The notes under the pieces were generated by a model. The model saw nothing but the letters and a program-made list of their open reading frames with translations. It ran no database searches and had not been told where the DNA came from. A stretch of DNA of 64,000 bases. It comes from Bacteroidales bacterium. GTDB lineage: Bacteria > Bacteroidota > Bacteroidia > Bacteroidales > FEN-979. A program made the translations under genes and the position numbers. Shown one piece after another: positions 34,334 through 43,632 of this stretch. The stretch's first letter is position 1. The number at the start of each line of letters is the position of its first letter. Location of the stretch: NCBI GenBank assembly GCA_028706295.1, contig JAQWBQ010000004.1:1-64000 (forward strand), in the 5' to 3' direction.

Positions 34334-34845
34334 TCCGTAAAATTGCCATTACCGGACCTGAATCAACCGGAAAATCATTACTTGCGGAACAACTGGCATA
34401 CCGGTACCAGACCTGCTGGGTCCCTGAATTTGCCCGCAATTACCTCGGGACGCTGGGAAGACCTTACCAGGAAGAGGATATTCTGACCATTGCACAAGGG
34501 CAGTTGAACGCGGAAGAGTCACTGTTCCATGAGGCTTCGGACTACCTTTTTTGTGATACCGAATTTTTGGTAACAAGAATATGGAGTCTGGTCCGGTATG
34601 GCCGATGTAATAAGTGGATTGAAGACCGGTTTTTTAACCACCGGTACGATCTTTACCTGCTGTGCGATATTGATCTGCCCTGGGAATTTGATCCGCTCAG
34701 AGAGCACCCCGACCGGCGAAAGTTCCTTTACGATTTTTATATAAAGGAACTAACGGATGCGAAATTTCCTTTTGCCGTTGTCAGAGGAAGCGGCCCCGAC
34801 CGGTTGAACCATGCCATTCATATTATTGAAACATTTAATTTCTAA
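34330..34845 (+). CDS. NadR-like nicotinamide riboside kinase (AAA-type ATPase)
   Basis: A 171-residue single-domain kinase. GPESTGKS near residue 10 is the Walker A loop of the NadR ribosylnicotinamide-kinase domain, EFARNYL follows, and CDTEFLVT is the Walker B-like site. It lacks the NadR DNA-binding and adenylyltransferase domains. It should phosphorylate nicotinamide riboside brought in by PnuC to form NMN. The ATG overlaps the PnuC stop (ATGA), which shows tight coupling. Confidence 0.85.
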   Translation: MIRKIAITGPESTGKSLLAEQLAYRYQTCWVPEFARNYLGTLGRPYQEEDILTIAQGQLNAEESLFHEASDYLFCDTEFLVTRIWSLVRYGRCNKWIEDRFFNHRYDLYLLCDIDLPWEFDPLREHPDRRKFLYDFYIKELTDAKFPFAVVRGSGPDRLNHAIHIIETFNF

Positions 34846-34887
34846 ATTCAATTCATTTACTGACATTTGCGGATCAATCACACCCCG

Positions 34888-36084
34888 ATGAACAGAAAGA
34901 TCAAAGTACTCTTTATAACCCGATGGTATCCAAATCGTTACGATCCTATGCCGGGTCTGTTCATTCAACGGCTGGCCGAAGCCCTGACTCCCTGGTGCGA
35001 CCTTGCCGTTGTGTGTGTCTTCCCGGATACGGAATGTTCACAGAAAAATGAGGTGGATTTCAAAATCGAAAATGAGGTCAGGGTCTTACGGATCTATTTA
35101 CGGAAAAAATCCGGTAAACCCCGGACACTACAGACCTTTTTCGACTTTGTTCGTTATTACCGTCTGTTTCTGAAAGCCGTTAAGAGCATCAAAGCGTTTC
35201 GGCCGGATCTTATTCATGGCCACATCATGACCCGCGCGGGCTTTGTGACCTGGAAACTCAGCCGGCGCATGAAGATTCCTTTCGTGATTTCGGAGCATTG
35301 GTCGCGTTATTTCCCCAATAACAATACCTACCACGGGTGGCTCAGAAAATACTTTACCCGGTTGATTATTGGTAAAGCAGCTGCCGTGATCGCGGTATCG
35401 GAACCATTGATGGATGCTATGAAAAAACACCGGCTCCTGAATCCGAATTACAGGCTCCTTCCCAACATCGTGGATACCACCTGCTTCAGACCCGGAGCTC
35501 CTCCTGTAAGAGAGTCCCCGAAAACGGTGATCCACATCTCGTGCTTTGACGACCGGTCGAAAAATATCTCCGGATTTCTTGAAGGGGTTAAAAAGGTCAG
35601 AGAAAGAAGGCAGGATTTCAGGTGCCTGGTTGTGGGAGATGGCCCTGACCGGGTCCGCCTGAAAGATTTCTCAGAATCACTGAACCTTCGGGAACCCGAT
35701 GTGGTCTTTACCGGTTTGCTGACAGGTGAAGATCTGGCTTCAATCCTCCGAAATTCCGATCTTTCGGTGGTGACCAGCCATTATGAAACTTTTGGTACTG
35801 TTGTCATCGAAAGCCTGGCATCTGGCGTTCCTGTCTTATCAACCCGGGTTGGCATTGCATGTGAAGTTATAACTGAAGAAAACGGACTTCTCGTTGATGC
35901 GTCTGATCCTGAAGCTTTTGCTGATGCCTTGGACGGGATGCTTGACCGTTGCCGTTCGTTTGACAAAGAAAAAATAGCCGCTTCTGTGGGCAGACGATTC
36001 ACCCCGGAAGTTGTCGGGAACATGCTCGTCGAAATATATCAGGGTCTTATTGGCTATAACCCGTCCACTTCTAATCCATTATGA
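34888..36084 (+). CDS. GT4-family glycosyltransferase
   Basis: A 398-residue GT-B glycosyltransferase. The N-terminal domain carries TRWYPNRYDPMPGLFIQR and HGHIMTRAG, typical of acceptors loaded from nucleotide sugars; the C-terminal GT1/GT4 domain has the HYETFGTVVIES motif with the nucleotide-binding Glu, and SGVPVLSTRVG. No membrane segment. It starts a three-gene glycan set with the formyltransferase-like fusion (ATGA overlap) and a flippase, probably for a surface polysaccharide or glycan. Sugar and acceptor cannot be read. An in-frame TTG 21 bases earlier is less likely. Confidence 0.9.
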   Translation: MNRKIKVLFITRWYPNRYDPMPGLFIQRLAEALTPWCDLAVVCVFPDTECSQKNEVDFKIENEVRVLRIYLRKKSGKPRTLQTFFDFVRYYRLFLKAVKSIKAFRPDLIHGHIMTRAGFVTWKLSRRMKIPFVISEHWSRYFPNNNTYHGWLRKYFTRLIIGKAAAVIAVSEPLMDAMKKHRLLNPNYRLLPNIVDTTCFRPGAPPVRESPKTVIHISCFDDRSKNISGFLEGVKKVRERRQDFRCLVVGDGPDRVRLKDFSESLNLREPDVVFTGLLTGEDLASILRNSDLSVVTSHYETFGTVVIESLASGVPVLSTRVGIACEVITEENGLLVDASDPEAFADALDGMLDRCRSFDKEKIAASVGRRFTPEVVGNMLVEIYQGLIGYNPSTSNPL

Positions 36085-37790
36085 GAGATCGAGAATCACA
36101 AAAAAAGATATACCCCCTGCAGTTTGCTGTAATGTGCAATGGCACCGCTTTTCAGAAATGGCAGGCCGATGCCATTCAGGAGCTTCGCAGTCATGGTCAC
36201 AAGTTGATCTTGCTGATCAGGGATGCACGCAGCATGCCTGACAGAAAATTGCCAAAACGAAAGCCCAAAAAGAAGTTTCGGACCTTCCTTTTCAGTGTTC
36301 TGGAAAACAGGATGTTTAAACCGGAGGCCCGTGAAATGGTTGATCTTTCAGCAGAACTGGAGGGGATAATAACCCTTCCCTGCGGCATTAGGACAAAAGG
36401 ATGTTCCGAATATTTTTATGACCCGGAAGTTGAAGCGATCAAAACCTTTAACCTTGATTTCATCCTCAGATTCGGATTTGGAATCCTCAGGGGTGACATC
36501 CTGAATGCGGCGAAATTCGGGGTGTGGTCGTTCCACCATGATGATGAGATGTTGTACCGGGGCGGTCCGGCCGGTTTCTGGGAGATCCTGAATAATGACA
36601 ATGTGAACGGAGCCATCCTCCAAAGACTGACCAACCGCCTTGATGCCGGAATGATCCTCAGGAAGGGTTATCTGAAAACCGTTCATCATTCCTATAAGGG
36701 GAATATTAATCAATTGCTTTCTATTTCCTCCTCATGGCCTGCTCAGGTCGCCGATGAGATTACACGGTTTCCGGCTGATTTTCAGGAGTTAAGTCCGACG
36801 GATGCACCGATTTATAAAATCCCGGATAATCTGACCATGATCAGGTTCCTGTTCAAGTTGTTCTTCAACCGGGTACGGTTTTATTACAAGGAGTTGGTGG
36901 CTGCAGAGGTCTGGAATGTGGGACTGATCCGGAAGCCCGTTCATGAAGTGGCGCTGGAAGGAGCCAGACTGAAAAGCTCAGATATTCAATGGCTTCGTCA
37001 TTTTGGCGAGACAAAATACCTGGCAGATCCTTTTGGATTTATCGAACGGCGAAAACTGCACATCATGGTGGAAGATTACAGTTATTCCAAACAGAAAGCT
37101 TCCATTTCGGAAATCATCTACGACCTGAGCCGCGACAGTTTCTCCGTTCCAATCAGGGTTATTGAAGAGGATGAACATCTTTCATATCCCTGTATTGTCG
37201 AAGACGACGGTAATATATACTGCATTCCCGAGTCGTATCGTGCTGCCCAAATTGTACTCTACAGGCGTAATTACTCCGAAGAGGCTTTCATGGAAGAAAC
37301 TGTGCTCCTGTCAGGTATTGAAGCGGTTGATCCCACCATATTTTCCCACAATGGACTGTGGTGGCTCTTGTTTACGACCAAGAAATTCTCCACAACCCAT
37401 CTTTTCGTCTATTACGCTGAGAAAATCACAGGCCCCTTTCTGCCGCACCTTCGTAATCCGGTTAAAATCGATATCCGTTCGGCCAGACCGGGGGGCTTCC
37501 CTTTTTATTATGAGGGGAATCTTTACCGCCCGGCACAGGATTGTTCGCTGACCTATGGAGGCAGTATCGTGATCAACAGGATCGTAAGGCTCACACCCGA
37601 TGAATTTACCGAAGAGATCGTCAACCGGATCAGCCCGGTTAAAGGCACTTCGTTCGACAAAGGTTTACATACCCTTTCCGGTGTCGGGAACTTTACCCTG
37701 ATCGACGGTAAAAAATACCGGATCAACCGGTTCTTTTTTATGAGCCAGATGAGTGAAAAACTAAAAAAGGATTATTCGGAAAATGCGTGA
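36081..37790 (+). CDS. Formyltransferase-like domain fused to a GINT1-type beta-propeller domain
   Basis: A 569-residue two-domain protein. Residues ~12-215 look like a formyltransferase fold: DFILRFGFGILRGDIL, then FHHDDEMLYRGGPAG with His152, and the Asp188 in NRLDAGMIL. The usual catalytic Asn two residues before His is Ser150, so normal formyl transfer is doubtful. Residues ~275-560 resemble the five-bladed propeller domain found in plant glucosamine inositolphosphorylceramide transferases (KYLADPFGF, SYPCIVEDDG, EAVDPTIF, GGFPFYYEG). It overlaps the GT4 gene by four bases and the flippase by eight. It may add or modify an acyl or sugar group on the glycan; this is inference. Confidence 0.75.
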   Translation: MRDRESQKKIYPLQFAVMCNGTAFQKWQADAIQELRSHGHKLILLIRDARSMPDRKLPKRKPKKKFRTFLFSVLENRMFKPEAREMVDLSAELEGIITLPCGIRTKGCSEYFYDPEVEAIKTFNLDFILRFGFGILRGDILNAAKFGVWSFHHDDEMLYRGGPAGFWEILNNDNVNGAILQRLTNRLDAGMILRKGYLKTVHHSYKGNINQLLSISSSWPAQVADEITRFPADFQELSPTDAPIYKIPDNLTMIRFLFKLFFNRVRFYYKELVAAEVWNVGLIRKPVHEVALEGARLKSSDIQWLRHFGETKYLADPFGFIERRKLHIMVEDYSYSKQKASISEIIYDLSRDSFSVPIRVIEEDEHLSYPCIVEDDGNIYCIPESYRAAQIVLYRRNYSEEAFMEETVLLSGIEAVDPTIFSHNGLWWLLFTTKKFSTTHLFVYYAEKITGPFLPHLRNPVKIDIRSARPGGFPFYYEGNLYRPAQDCSLTYGGSIVINRIVRLTPDEFTEEIVNRISPVKGTSFDKGLHTLSGVGNFTLIDGKKYRINRFFFMSQMSEKLKKDYSENA

Positions 37791-39075
37791 TAAAATTCTC
37801 GGTACCATAGGGACCAGGACGATCGTCGCAGCCATTACCTTCCTGGTCTGGATCCTGAATGCCAGACTCCTTGGCCCCGAGAATGTGGGAACCATCAGTC
37901 TGATCGTTTTTTCTATTGCCATCCTGCAGCTTCTGACCAATTTTTTCAGTGGTGCAGCATTGATCTATTATGCCCCCCGCGTGGGTGTCGGTCCGCTTCT
38001 TTTTCCGGCCTACATTTGGAATGTGGCTATCAGTTTGCTCGGAATCGTTTTATTATGGCTGCTTGCCAGGATCAATCCGGCTTTCGAACTGATCCCCGGA
38101 AACTTTCTTCCGGAAGTTTTTTTGCTCACTGTGATCATCTCCTGCACATCCGTGAATTTTAACCTCATGTTGGGTCTTGAAAAGGTGAAACAGTTCAACT
38201 ACCTGAGTTTGCTTCAGGTAGCCCTCCTGGTGCTGATCCTGATGTTTTTCACCCTGTTCCTGAACTACCGGGAAGTCGGGGCCTATATATTTGCCATGGG
38301 TATTTCGTGGCTGGTGACTTTTTTTGCAGGAATCCGTTTTTTTATGCCGCTGGCCGGGCGAAAGCCGGTTTCTTCCCGGAAGTCCTTGTTCCGCAATATT
38401 CTGAAGTTTGGTTCCTTTGTTCAGGTTGCCAATATATTTCAGACTTTTAACTACCGCCTGAGCCTCAAATTTGCAGATCTGTTTTTAGGCAGGGCCGCCG
38501 TGGGTATTTTATCCGTCGGGATGGCCCTTGCCGAAGGACTTTGGATTATCAGCAGAAGCATTTCAACGGTGCAATTTTCAAGATTGAGCAATGAACCTGA
38601 CTTCGGCCGGTCGGTGAAAATCACCCTGATCCTGACAAAAATCGCCGGAATCGTGACCACCGGAGCTATGGTCCTTTTACTGTTGATACCTGATTCCTTT
38701 TTCCAGGCGATCTTCACGCATCAGTTTGCCGGGTTGAAAGTGATTATTGTTTCATTGTCATTCGGGATCATCATCCTGAGCGTTTCCATGATCCTCAGCG
38801 GCTTTTTTTCAGGGATCAACAAACCATACCACAATACAATCAGTTCGGCGACCGGCTTTGTTTTTACCTGTGTTTTGGGATGGTTGCTGATACCCGCCTG
38901 GGGGCTTGCAGGTGCCGGGATCGCGGCCAGTGTCTCTTATACTGCAGCAACCCTGTATCAACTCCTGGTCTTTGTCAGATTAGCAAAACTGAAACCATCC
39001 GACTTACTTCTGAAAAAAGTTGAAGTATCGGAGTTTGTTGGCGAACTTCGGAATGCAATGGTGAAAAACAAGTGA
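37783..39075 (+). CDS. Wzx-type polysaccharide flippase
   Basis: A 430-residue polytopic protein of the MOP superfamily with about twelve hydrophobic helices. NARLLGPENVGTISLIVF (shown as LLGPENVGTI) at the N-terminus and FSGINKPYHNTISSA near residue 350 are typical of O-antigen and teichoic acid flippases. It should move the lipid-linked product of the two genes before it across the inner membrane. No polymerase or ligase gene is present in the window. Its start overlaps the end of the previous gene by 8 bp. Confidence 0.88.
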   Translation: MRDKILGTIGTRTIVAAITFLVWILNARLLGPENVGTISLIVFSIAILQLLTNFFSGAALIYYAPRVGVGPLLFPAYIWNVAISLLGIVLLWLLARINPAFELIPGNFLPEVFLLTVIISCTSVNFNLMLGLEKVKQFNYLSLLQVALLVLILMFFTLFLNYREVGAYIFAMGISWLVTFFAGIRFFMPLAGRKPVSSRKSLFRNILKFGSFVQVANIFQTFNYRLSLKFADLFLGRAAVGILSVGMALAEGLWIISRSISTVQFSRLSNEPDFGRSVKITLILTKIAGIVTTGAMVLLLLIPDSFFQAIFTHQFAGLKVIIVSLSFGIIILSVSMILSGFFSGINKPYHNTISSATGFVFTCVLGWLLIPAWGLAGAGIAASVSYTAATLYQLLVFVRLAKLKPSDLLLKKVEVSEFVGELRNAMVKNK

Positions 39076-39162
39076 ATTTACCTTCCGGTGAATCATCACT
39101 ACTTGTGGAAAACTTGATTAAAAAATTAAGGTGGAAGCAATTTCCGGCTTGCACCGTTCCTG

Positions 39163-39170
39163 TATCTTTG
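39163..39170 (+). promoter_or_regulatory. -7 box (TATCTTTG) for parE
   Basis: TATCTTTGCG lies 8 bases before the ATG at 39179 and 20 before the ATG at 39191. Frames opening further upstream run through the box and are excluded. Confidence 0.6.
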
Positions 39171-39190
39171 CGCAAAATATGGATCCGGTC

Positions 39191-41047
39191 ATGGGAAATG
39201 AAGTTGCTTATTCTGACGAGAGCATCCGGTCACTTGAATGGAGTGAACACATCCGGCTCAGGCCCGGGATGTACATCGGTAAACTGGGTGACGGTTCTTC
39301 GCCCGATGATGGGATCTATGTTATGATCAAAGAGACCATCGACAATTCTATCGATGAGTTCGTGATGGGTTATGGCAGGATTATTGAAATCACCATAAAA
39401 GAACAAACCGTTTGCGTGCGTGATTTTGGACGCGGAATTCCCCTGGGAAAACTGGTTGACTGCGTATCCCGTATCAACACGGGCGCCAAATACGATTCAA
39501 CGGTGTTTAAAAAAGCCGTCGGATTGAATGGTGTGGGATCCAAAGCCGTGAATGCACTCTCCTCGTACTTTAAAGTTCAGTCAATCCGGGAAGGAAGAAC
39601 CCATATCGTTGAATTCAGCAGGGGTGACCTGACCAACGATGAACCGGAGAAACCGAGCGAACTCCGCCCGGGTACCATGGTGACATTTATCCCCGATGAA
39701 GAGGTATTCGGGAAATATCATTTTATCCCGGAGTACGTGCAGAAGATGCTTTGGAACTATGTGTTTCTAAACAACGGAATGACCATTATTTTTAACGGGG
39801 AGCGATTTCATGCACAGAACGGGCTGCTCGACCTGCTGAACAGTTATATCGATACACCCAAACTCTACCCGGTTATCCATCTGCGCGACAACGACTTTGA
39901 ATGTGCATTCACCCATTGTGAGATGTATGGCGAGGAGTACTACTCCTTCGTCAATGGCCAGCACACAACACAGGGAGGCACCCACCAGGCCGCCTTCCGC
40001 GAAGCCCTGGTGAAAACCATCCGCGAATTTTTCAAAAAAGATTTCGAAACCAACGATATCCGTGCCTCACTCGTTGCCTCACTCAGCATTAAAGTTCAGG
40101 ATCCGGTATTCGAATCCCAAACCAAAACAAAACTGGGTTCCGTGCACATGGAACCCGACGGAATCACCATTCGGAACTATGTGATGGATTTCGTCAAAAA
40201 ACAACTCGACGACTACCTTCATATGAATCCGGAGACGGCCGACGCCCTGCTTCGAAAAATTATGCAGAGCGAGAAGGAACGTAAGGAATGGGCCAACATA
40301 AAAAAGATAGCAAAGGAGAGTGTCAAAAAAGTCAGCCTTCATAATAAAAAGCTCAGGGATTGCCGCATACATTATAACAACCATGATGACCGCAGGCTGG
40401 AATCTACGATCTTTATCACCGAAGGCGATTCGGCAAGCGGTTCCATCACCAAGGCCCGCGATGTAAATACCCAGGCCGTCTTCAGCCTGAAAGGCAAACC
40501 CCTCAATGTTTACGGATTGAGTAAAAGGGTGGTTTATGAAAATGAAGAGTTCAACCTGCTTCAGTCTGCCCTGAATGTCGAAGAAGGTCTCGAAAACCTG
40601 CGGTATAACTACGTGGTGATTGCCACAGATGCCGATGTCGACGGAATGCACATCCGGCTTTTACTTCTCACCTTTTTTCTGCAGTTTTATCCTGACCTGG
40701 TTCGGAGCGGACATCTTTTCATCCTTCAGACTCCCTTATTCCGTGTCAGAAACAAACAGAAAACAATTTATTGCTACACGGAAGATGAAAAGAAGACCGC
40801 CCTGGAAAAACTGGGTTTAAATCCGGAAATCACCCGTTTTAAAGGTCTGGGCGAGATATCACCCGATGAGTTCCACCATTTTATTTCAAAAGACATCCGG
40901 CTTGATCCGGTAATTCTGAACCGCGACTCTGCCGTGCTCGATGTATTGAACTTTTACATGGGTAAAAACACTCCTGAACGTCAGAATTTTATTATCGACA
41001 ACCTGAAAGTGGAATCCGATATCATCGGGGAGATCAGCGTCAATTAA
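39191..41047 (+). CDS. parE: DNA topoisomerase IV subunit B
   Basis: A 618-residue type IIA topoisomerase ATPase subunit. The GHKL site shows [16 protein letters not shown] and [10 protein letters not shown]; the transducer Lys is in QTKTKLGS; the TOPRIM domain has TEGDSASGS and [10 protein letters not shown]. Length and the absence of a large insertion favour ParE over GyrB. It pairs with ParC to unlink daughter chromosomes. No parC follows; the next gene is convergent and overlaps by 4 bases. The start at 39191 leaves a leader of ~15 nt after the promoter; the ATG at 39179 would be nearly leaderless. Confidence 0.92.
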   Translation: MGNEVAYSDESIRSLEWSEHIRLRPGMYIGKLGDGSSPDDGIYVMIKETIDNSIDEFVMGYGRIIEITIKEQTVCVRDFGRGIPLGKLVDCVSRINTGAKYDSTVFKKAVGLNGVGSKAVNALSSYFKVQSIREGRTHIVEFSRGDLTNDEPEKPSELRPGTMVTFIPDEEVFGKYHFIPEYVQKMLWNYVFLNNGMTIIFNGERFHAQNGLLDLLNSYIDTPKLYPVIHLRDNDFECAFTHCEMYGEEYYSFVNGQHTTQGGTHQAAFREALVKTIREFFKKDFETNDIRASLVASLSIKVQDPVFESQTKTKLGSVHMEPDGITIRNYVMDFVKKQLDDYLHMNPETADALLRKIMQSEKERKEWANIKKIAKESVKKVSLHNKKLRDCRIHYNNHDDRRLESTIFITEGDSASGSITKARDVNTQAVFSLKGKPLNVYGLSKRVVYENEEFNLLQSALNVEEGLENLRYNYVVIATDADVDGMHIRLLLLTFFLQFYPDLVRSGHLFILQTPLFRVRNKQKTIYCYTEDEKKTALEKLGLNPEITRFKGLGEISPDEFHHFISKDIRLDPVILNRDSAVLDVLNFYMGKNTPERQNFIIDNLKVESDIIGEISVN

Positions 41048-41625
41048 TCGGTTTTCCGGTGCAACGGGAAGATGGAAGAGGAAAACCTGAGGTTGCCTTC
41101 CCGGCGTCGGATCAGATCTTCCAACTCAAAAAGCATATCCTTGTTGACCTGCTCAGCCATGGGAATTACCCATTTTTTTGTCTCTGCGATGTACTTTTTG
41201 ATGAATTCCTTATCGAAAATATCAGGATGCAGATCGGTAAGATTGCTGATCCGGTCGGCACACTTTAAAATCTTCGCATTTTCAGATCCTTCAGTTAAAA
41301 TTCGTTTTAGAAAATCATCCTTCGACTCTGTGGTCCGCCGGCTTACCTCCAACACCAGATCAAGAACCCTTTGCCCATCTGAATCGAGCGACCTGATCTC
41401 ATCGTAAGATGTGCACTTGACATCCTCGAAAAGATCATGAATCACCGACGATTTTAACAATACGGGGTCCACGTAATGGTAATCAAGAAGAATTGCAAAC
41501 GTTCCCAGGGCGTGTCGGAATTGATTACCACCAACATGCCTTTTTACGCCGCGGAGTGCGGTTGCTTTTTGCATGTAAGGCGCAATGACCATGTTGACCA
41601 GACGGTCTTTTTCAAAATTTTCCAT
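41044..41625 (-). CDS. HD-domain hydrolase of the SpoT/MESH1 type
   Basis: A 193-residue stand-alone HD protein. [14 protein letters not shown] and [12 protein letters not shown] give the His and the HD..ED pair, and KCADRISNL the distal Asp, the motif set of the (p)ppGpp hydrolase half of RelA/SpoT. Synthetase and regulatory domains are absent, as in small alarmone hydrolases. That activity is inferred, other nucleotide substrates are possible. The start at 41625 overlaps the 3' end of the upstream NAD(P)HX repair gene by 14 bp; a longer in-frame start at 41673 lies well inside that gene. Confidence 0.8.
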   Translation of the reverse strand: MENFEKDRLVNMVIAPYMQKATALRGVKRHVGGNQFRHALGTFAILLDYHYVDPVLLKSSVIHDLFEDVKCTSYDEIRSLDSDGQRVLDLVLEVSRRTTESKDDFLKRILTEGSENAKILKCADRISNLTDLHPDIFDKEFIKKYIAETKKWVIPMAEQVNKDMLFELEDLIRRREGNLRFSSSIFPLHRKTD

Positions 41626-43123
41626 ATAGAAATTGAAATGCTTTACCTGTGTTTTTAATGATATCGCTTGCAATCAATGCTTCAAACCCTTCCTGCTGTA
41701 ATGCCAGATCACCCGCAAGTCCATGAAGATAGACAGCCAGCCGGCAAGCTTCAGATCCCGGGTATCCCTGCGCCAACAATCCCGTGATCATTCCGGTCAG
41801 CACATCTCCCGAACCTCCTGTGGCCATGCCCGGATTTCCGGTTGAATTGAAAAAGCAATTTCCTTCAGGGGTTGTAATGGCAGTATGGGCTCCTTTCAGA
41901 ACAACAAAACATTGAAACTTGACAGAAAAATCACGTTGTAGCTGCTGTCGTTCAAAATGGTTTGCAGATGCTCCTGCAAGCCGCTCGAATTCCTTTGGAT
42001 GTGGTGTGATCACCGATCCGGGCCGGAGAAAACCCAGCCAGGTCTTGTTCCTGGAAAGTATGTTGAGTGCGTCGGCATCAAAAACAGTCGGGACGGCGCT
42101 CTCCTGAATCAGCAGTTTGAGCGCACGGGCGCTCTGTTCATCCGTGCCGATTCCCGGACCAACGCCGATAGCCTGAAAAGCTGACAAATCGGGTACCGTG
42201 CTGAAATGATCCTTCGCAGCATCAACCGACAACATGGCTTCGGGAATGGCGGTCTGAATAATACCGGTACCACCGGATGGAACGTGAACCGTTACCAGGC
42301 CGGCCCCCGATCTCAAACAGGCGCCGGCTGCAAGAACCGCCGCCCCCATCTTTCCGGTTGAACCGCTGATAAGCAACGCATGCCCAAAATTTCCTTTATG
42401 ACAAAACTTACCCCTCCGGCGAAGGATAAGCCTGACGTCCCGGACTTCCGTCATATAATTCGTTACCGGCGCCTCATTCAGAAAAGTTGGATGAATCCCG
42501 ATATCAAAAAGTTCCCAATGCCCGACAAATGAATCGTTTTCAGGGAAGAAAAAAGCCAGTTTCGGCGGAGCAAACGACAGGGTGTATGTTGCCCGGATGA
42601 CCGCAGGATCCTTAAAATCACGCATTGATGTATCGCAAAAAAGTCCGGATGGTACATCGATGGAAATTACCGGTACGGCCGTTGAATTGATATGATGAAT
42701 AATCTTTTCCGTAAACCCCTCAACTGGCTTTGATAACCCGCTTCCAATGAGGGCGTCCAGGATGATACCGTTAGGTTCAGGAAGCGGAAGGGATTCGAGA
42801 GCAGTTAGAAAATGACAGATTCCATCCGGTATTCTGTTGAAATTGGTCCTGCACGATGGAGTCATCCGGTCCAAAGGGCCTGTTATGAATACCTTAAGCA
42901 AATAACCCGATTGCAGGAGCATTCGGGAAATGGCAAACCCGTCACCGCCATTGTTTCCGGTTCCGCAAAAAACCTGAATCGGAATTTCGGTTGAAAAATT
43001 CGATTTGATCCATTGAAAACAAGCCGTCGACGCCCGCTCCATCAAGTCGATGTCGGCGATCGGTTCATTTTTTATCGTGTATTCGTCAGCCTGGCGAATC
43101 AGCGGTACAGGTAATACTTTCAT
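41612..43123 (-). CDS. nnr: Bifunctional NAD(P)H-hydrate epimerase/dehydratase
   Basis: A 503-residue protein with both repair activities. The N-terminal NnrE domain (~1-210) has FCGTGNNGGDGFAI and SIDVPSGL; the C-terminal NnrD domain (~225-500) has GVGPGIGTD, VITPHPKEFERL and the GMATGGSGDVLTGMI nucleotide loop. It converts damaged NAD(P)H hydrates back to NAD(P)H, with the epimerase interconverting R and S forms and the dehydratase using ADP. E. coli has the same fusion (YjeF). It starts one base after the stop of the small membrane protein gene, so the two are co-transcribed. Confidence 0.95.
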   Translation of the reverse strand: MKVLPVPLIRQADEYTIKNEPIADIDLMERASTACFQWIKSNFSTEIPIQVFCGTGNNGGDGFAISRMLLQSGYLLKVFITGPLDRMTPSCRTNFNRIPDGICHFLTALESLPLPEPNGIILDALIGSGLSKPVEGFTEKIIHHINSTAVPVISIDVPSGLFCDTSMRDFKDPAVIRATYTLSFAPPKLAFFFPENDSFVGHWELFDIGIHPTFLNEAPVTNYMTEVRDVRLILRRRGKFCHKGNFGHALLISGSTGKMGAAVLAAGACLRSGAGLVTVHVPSGGTGIIQTAIPEAMLSVDAAKDHFSTVPDLSAFQAIGVGPGIGTDEQSARALKLLIQESAVPTVFDADALNILSRNKTWLGFLRPGSVITPHPKEFERLAGASANHFERQQLQRDFSVKFQCFVVLKGAHTAITTPEGNCFFNSTGNPGMATGGSGDVLTGMITGLLAQGYPGSEACRLAVYLHGLAGDLALQQEGFEALIASDIIKNTGKAFQFLYGKF

Positions 43124-43124
43124 C

Positions 43125-43496
43125 TTAGCGTATCATTCCCCAAAAGGGCAGACTGGCAATGAGGCCAATCGCCAGTAAAATCACAAAAGCAAAAATGATC
43201 AGGGATATGATTAATCCGATCAATGCACAGATCCTTCCGGTCTTAACATTATTCAATGAACTCTCGCTGTAAACACCCGGATACTGGTAATAAATCCGGG
43301 TCTCCTTGTTGGCCAGTACCAGGGCCACAATGGCCAGTATGATGCCGACAAAAGAGATAAAATGCCACCAACAAAGTAAAATGGAAGCAATTCCAAGAAT
43401 CAGTACCATGTTGGCATTGGGCAGATTTTGTCTGGGTTGCTGAATTATGTCCTTACCGGGAGCAGCGGTACGGGCAGGTTCATTTTGATCTGACAT
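43125..43496 (-). CDS. Small two-segment membrane protein (DUF4190-like)
   Basis: A 123-residue protein. A hydrophilic head (~1-28, rich in Pro and Gln) precedes two membrane regions, MVLILGIASILLCWWHFISFVGIILAIVALVLA (given by LGIASILLCWW and GIILAIVALVLA) and a second helix pair at ~88-118. The segment LANKETRIYYQYPGVYSESS lies between. This arrangement is shared by many Bacteroidota proteins annotated as DUF4190 or 'CCC motif' membrane proteins; no function is known. It may be the start of a unit with nnr and the HD gene. Confidence 0.7.
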   Translation of the reverse strand: MSDQNEPARTAAPGKDIIQQPRQNLPNANMVLILGIASILLCWWHFISFVGIILAIVALVLANKETRIYYQYPGVYSESSLNNVKTGRICALIGLIISLIIFAFVILLAIGLIASLPFWGMIR

Positions 43497-43632
43497 AGGA
43501 AATAAAAGAGTAAAGATAAATCATTTCATTTTAATCCGCATGTTCCCGCAGGAAATTCTTTTCCCGGAACCCGGAATTTCTTTGTCCCCATTTCCCTTTT
43601 GAACCGGGTTACCTGAACACCGATGTTTCAGC

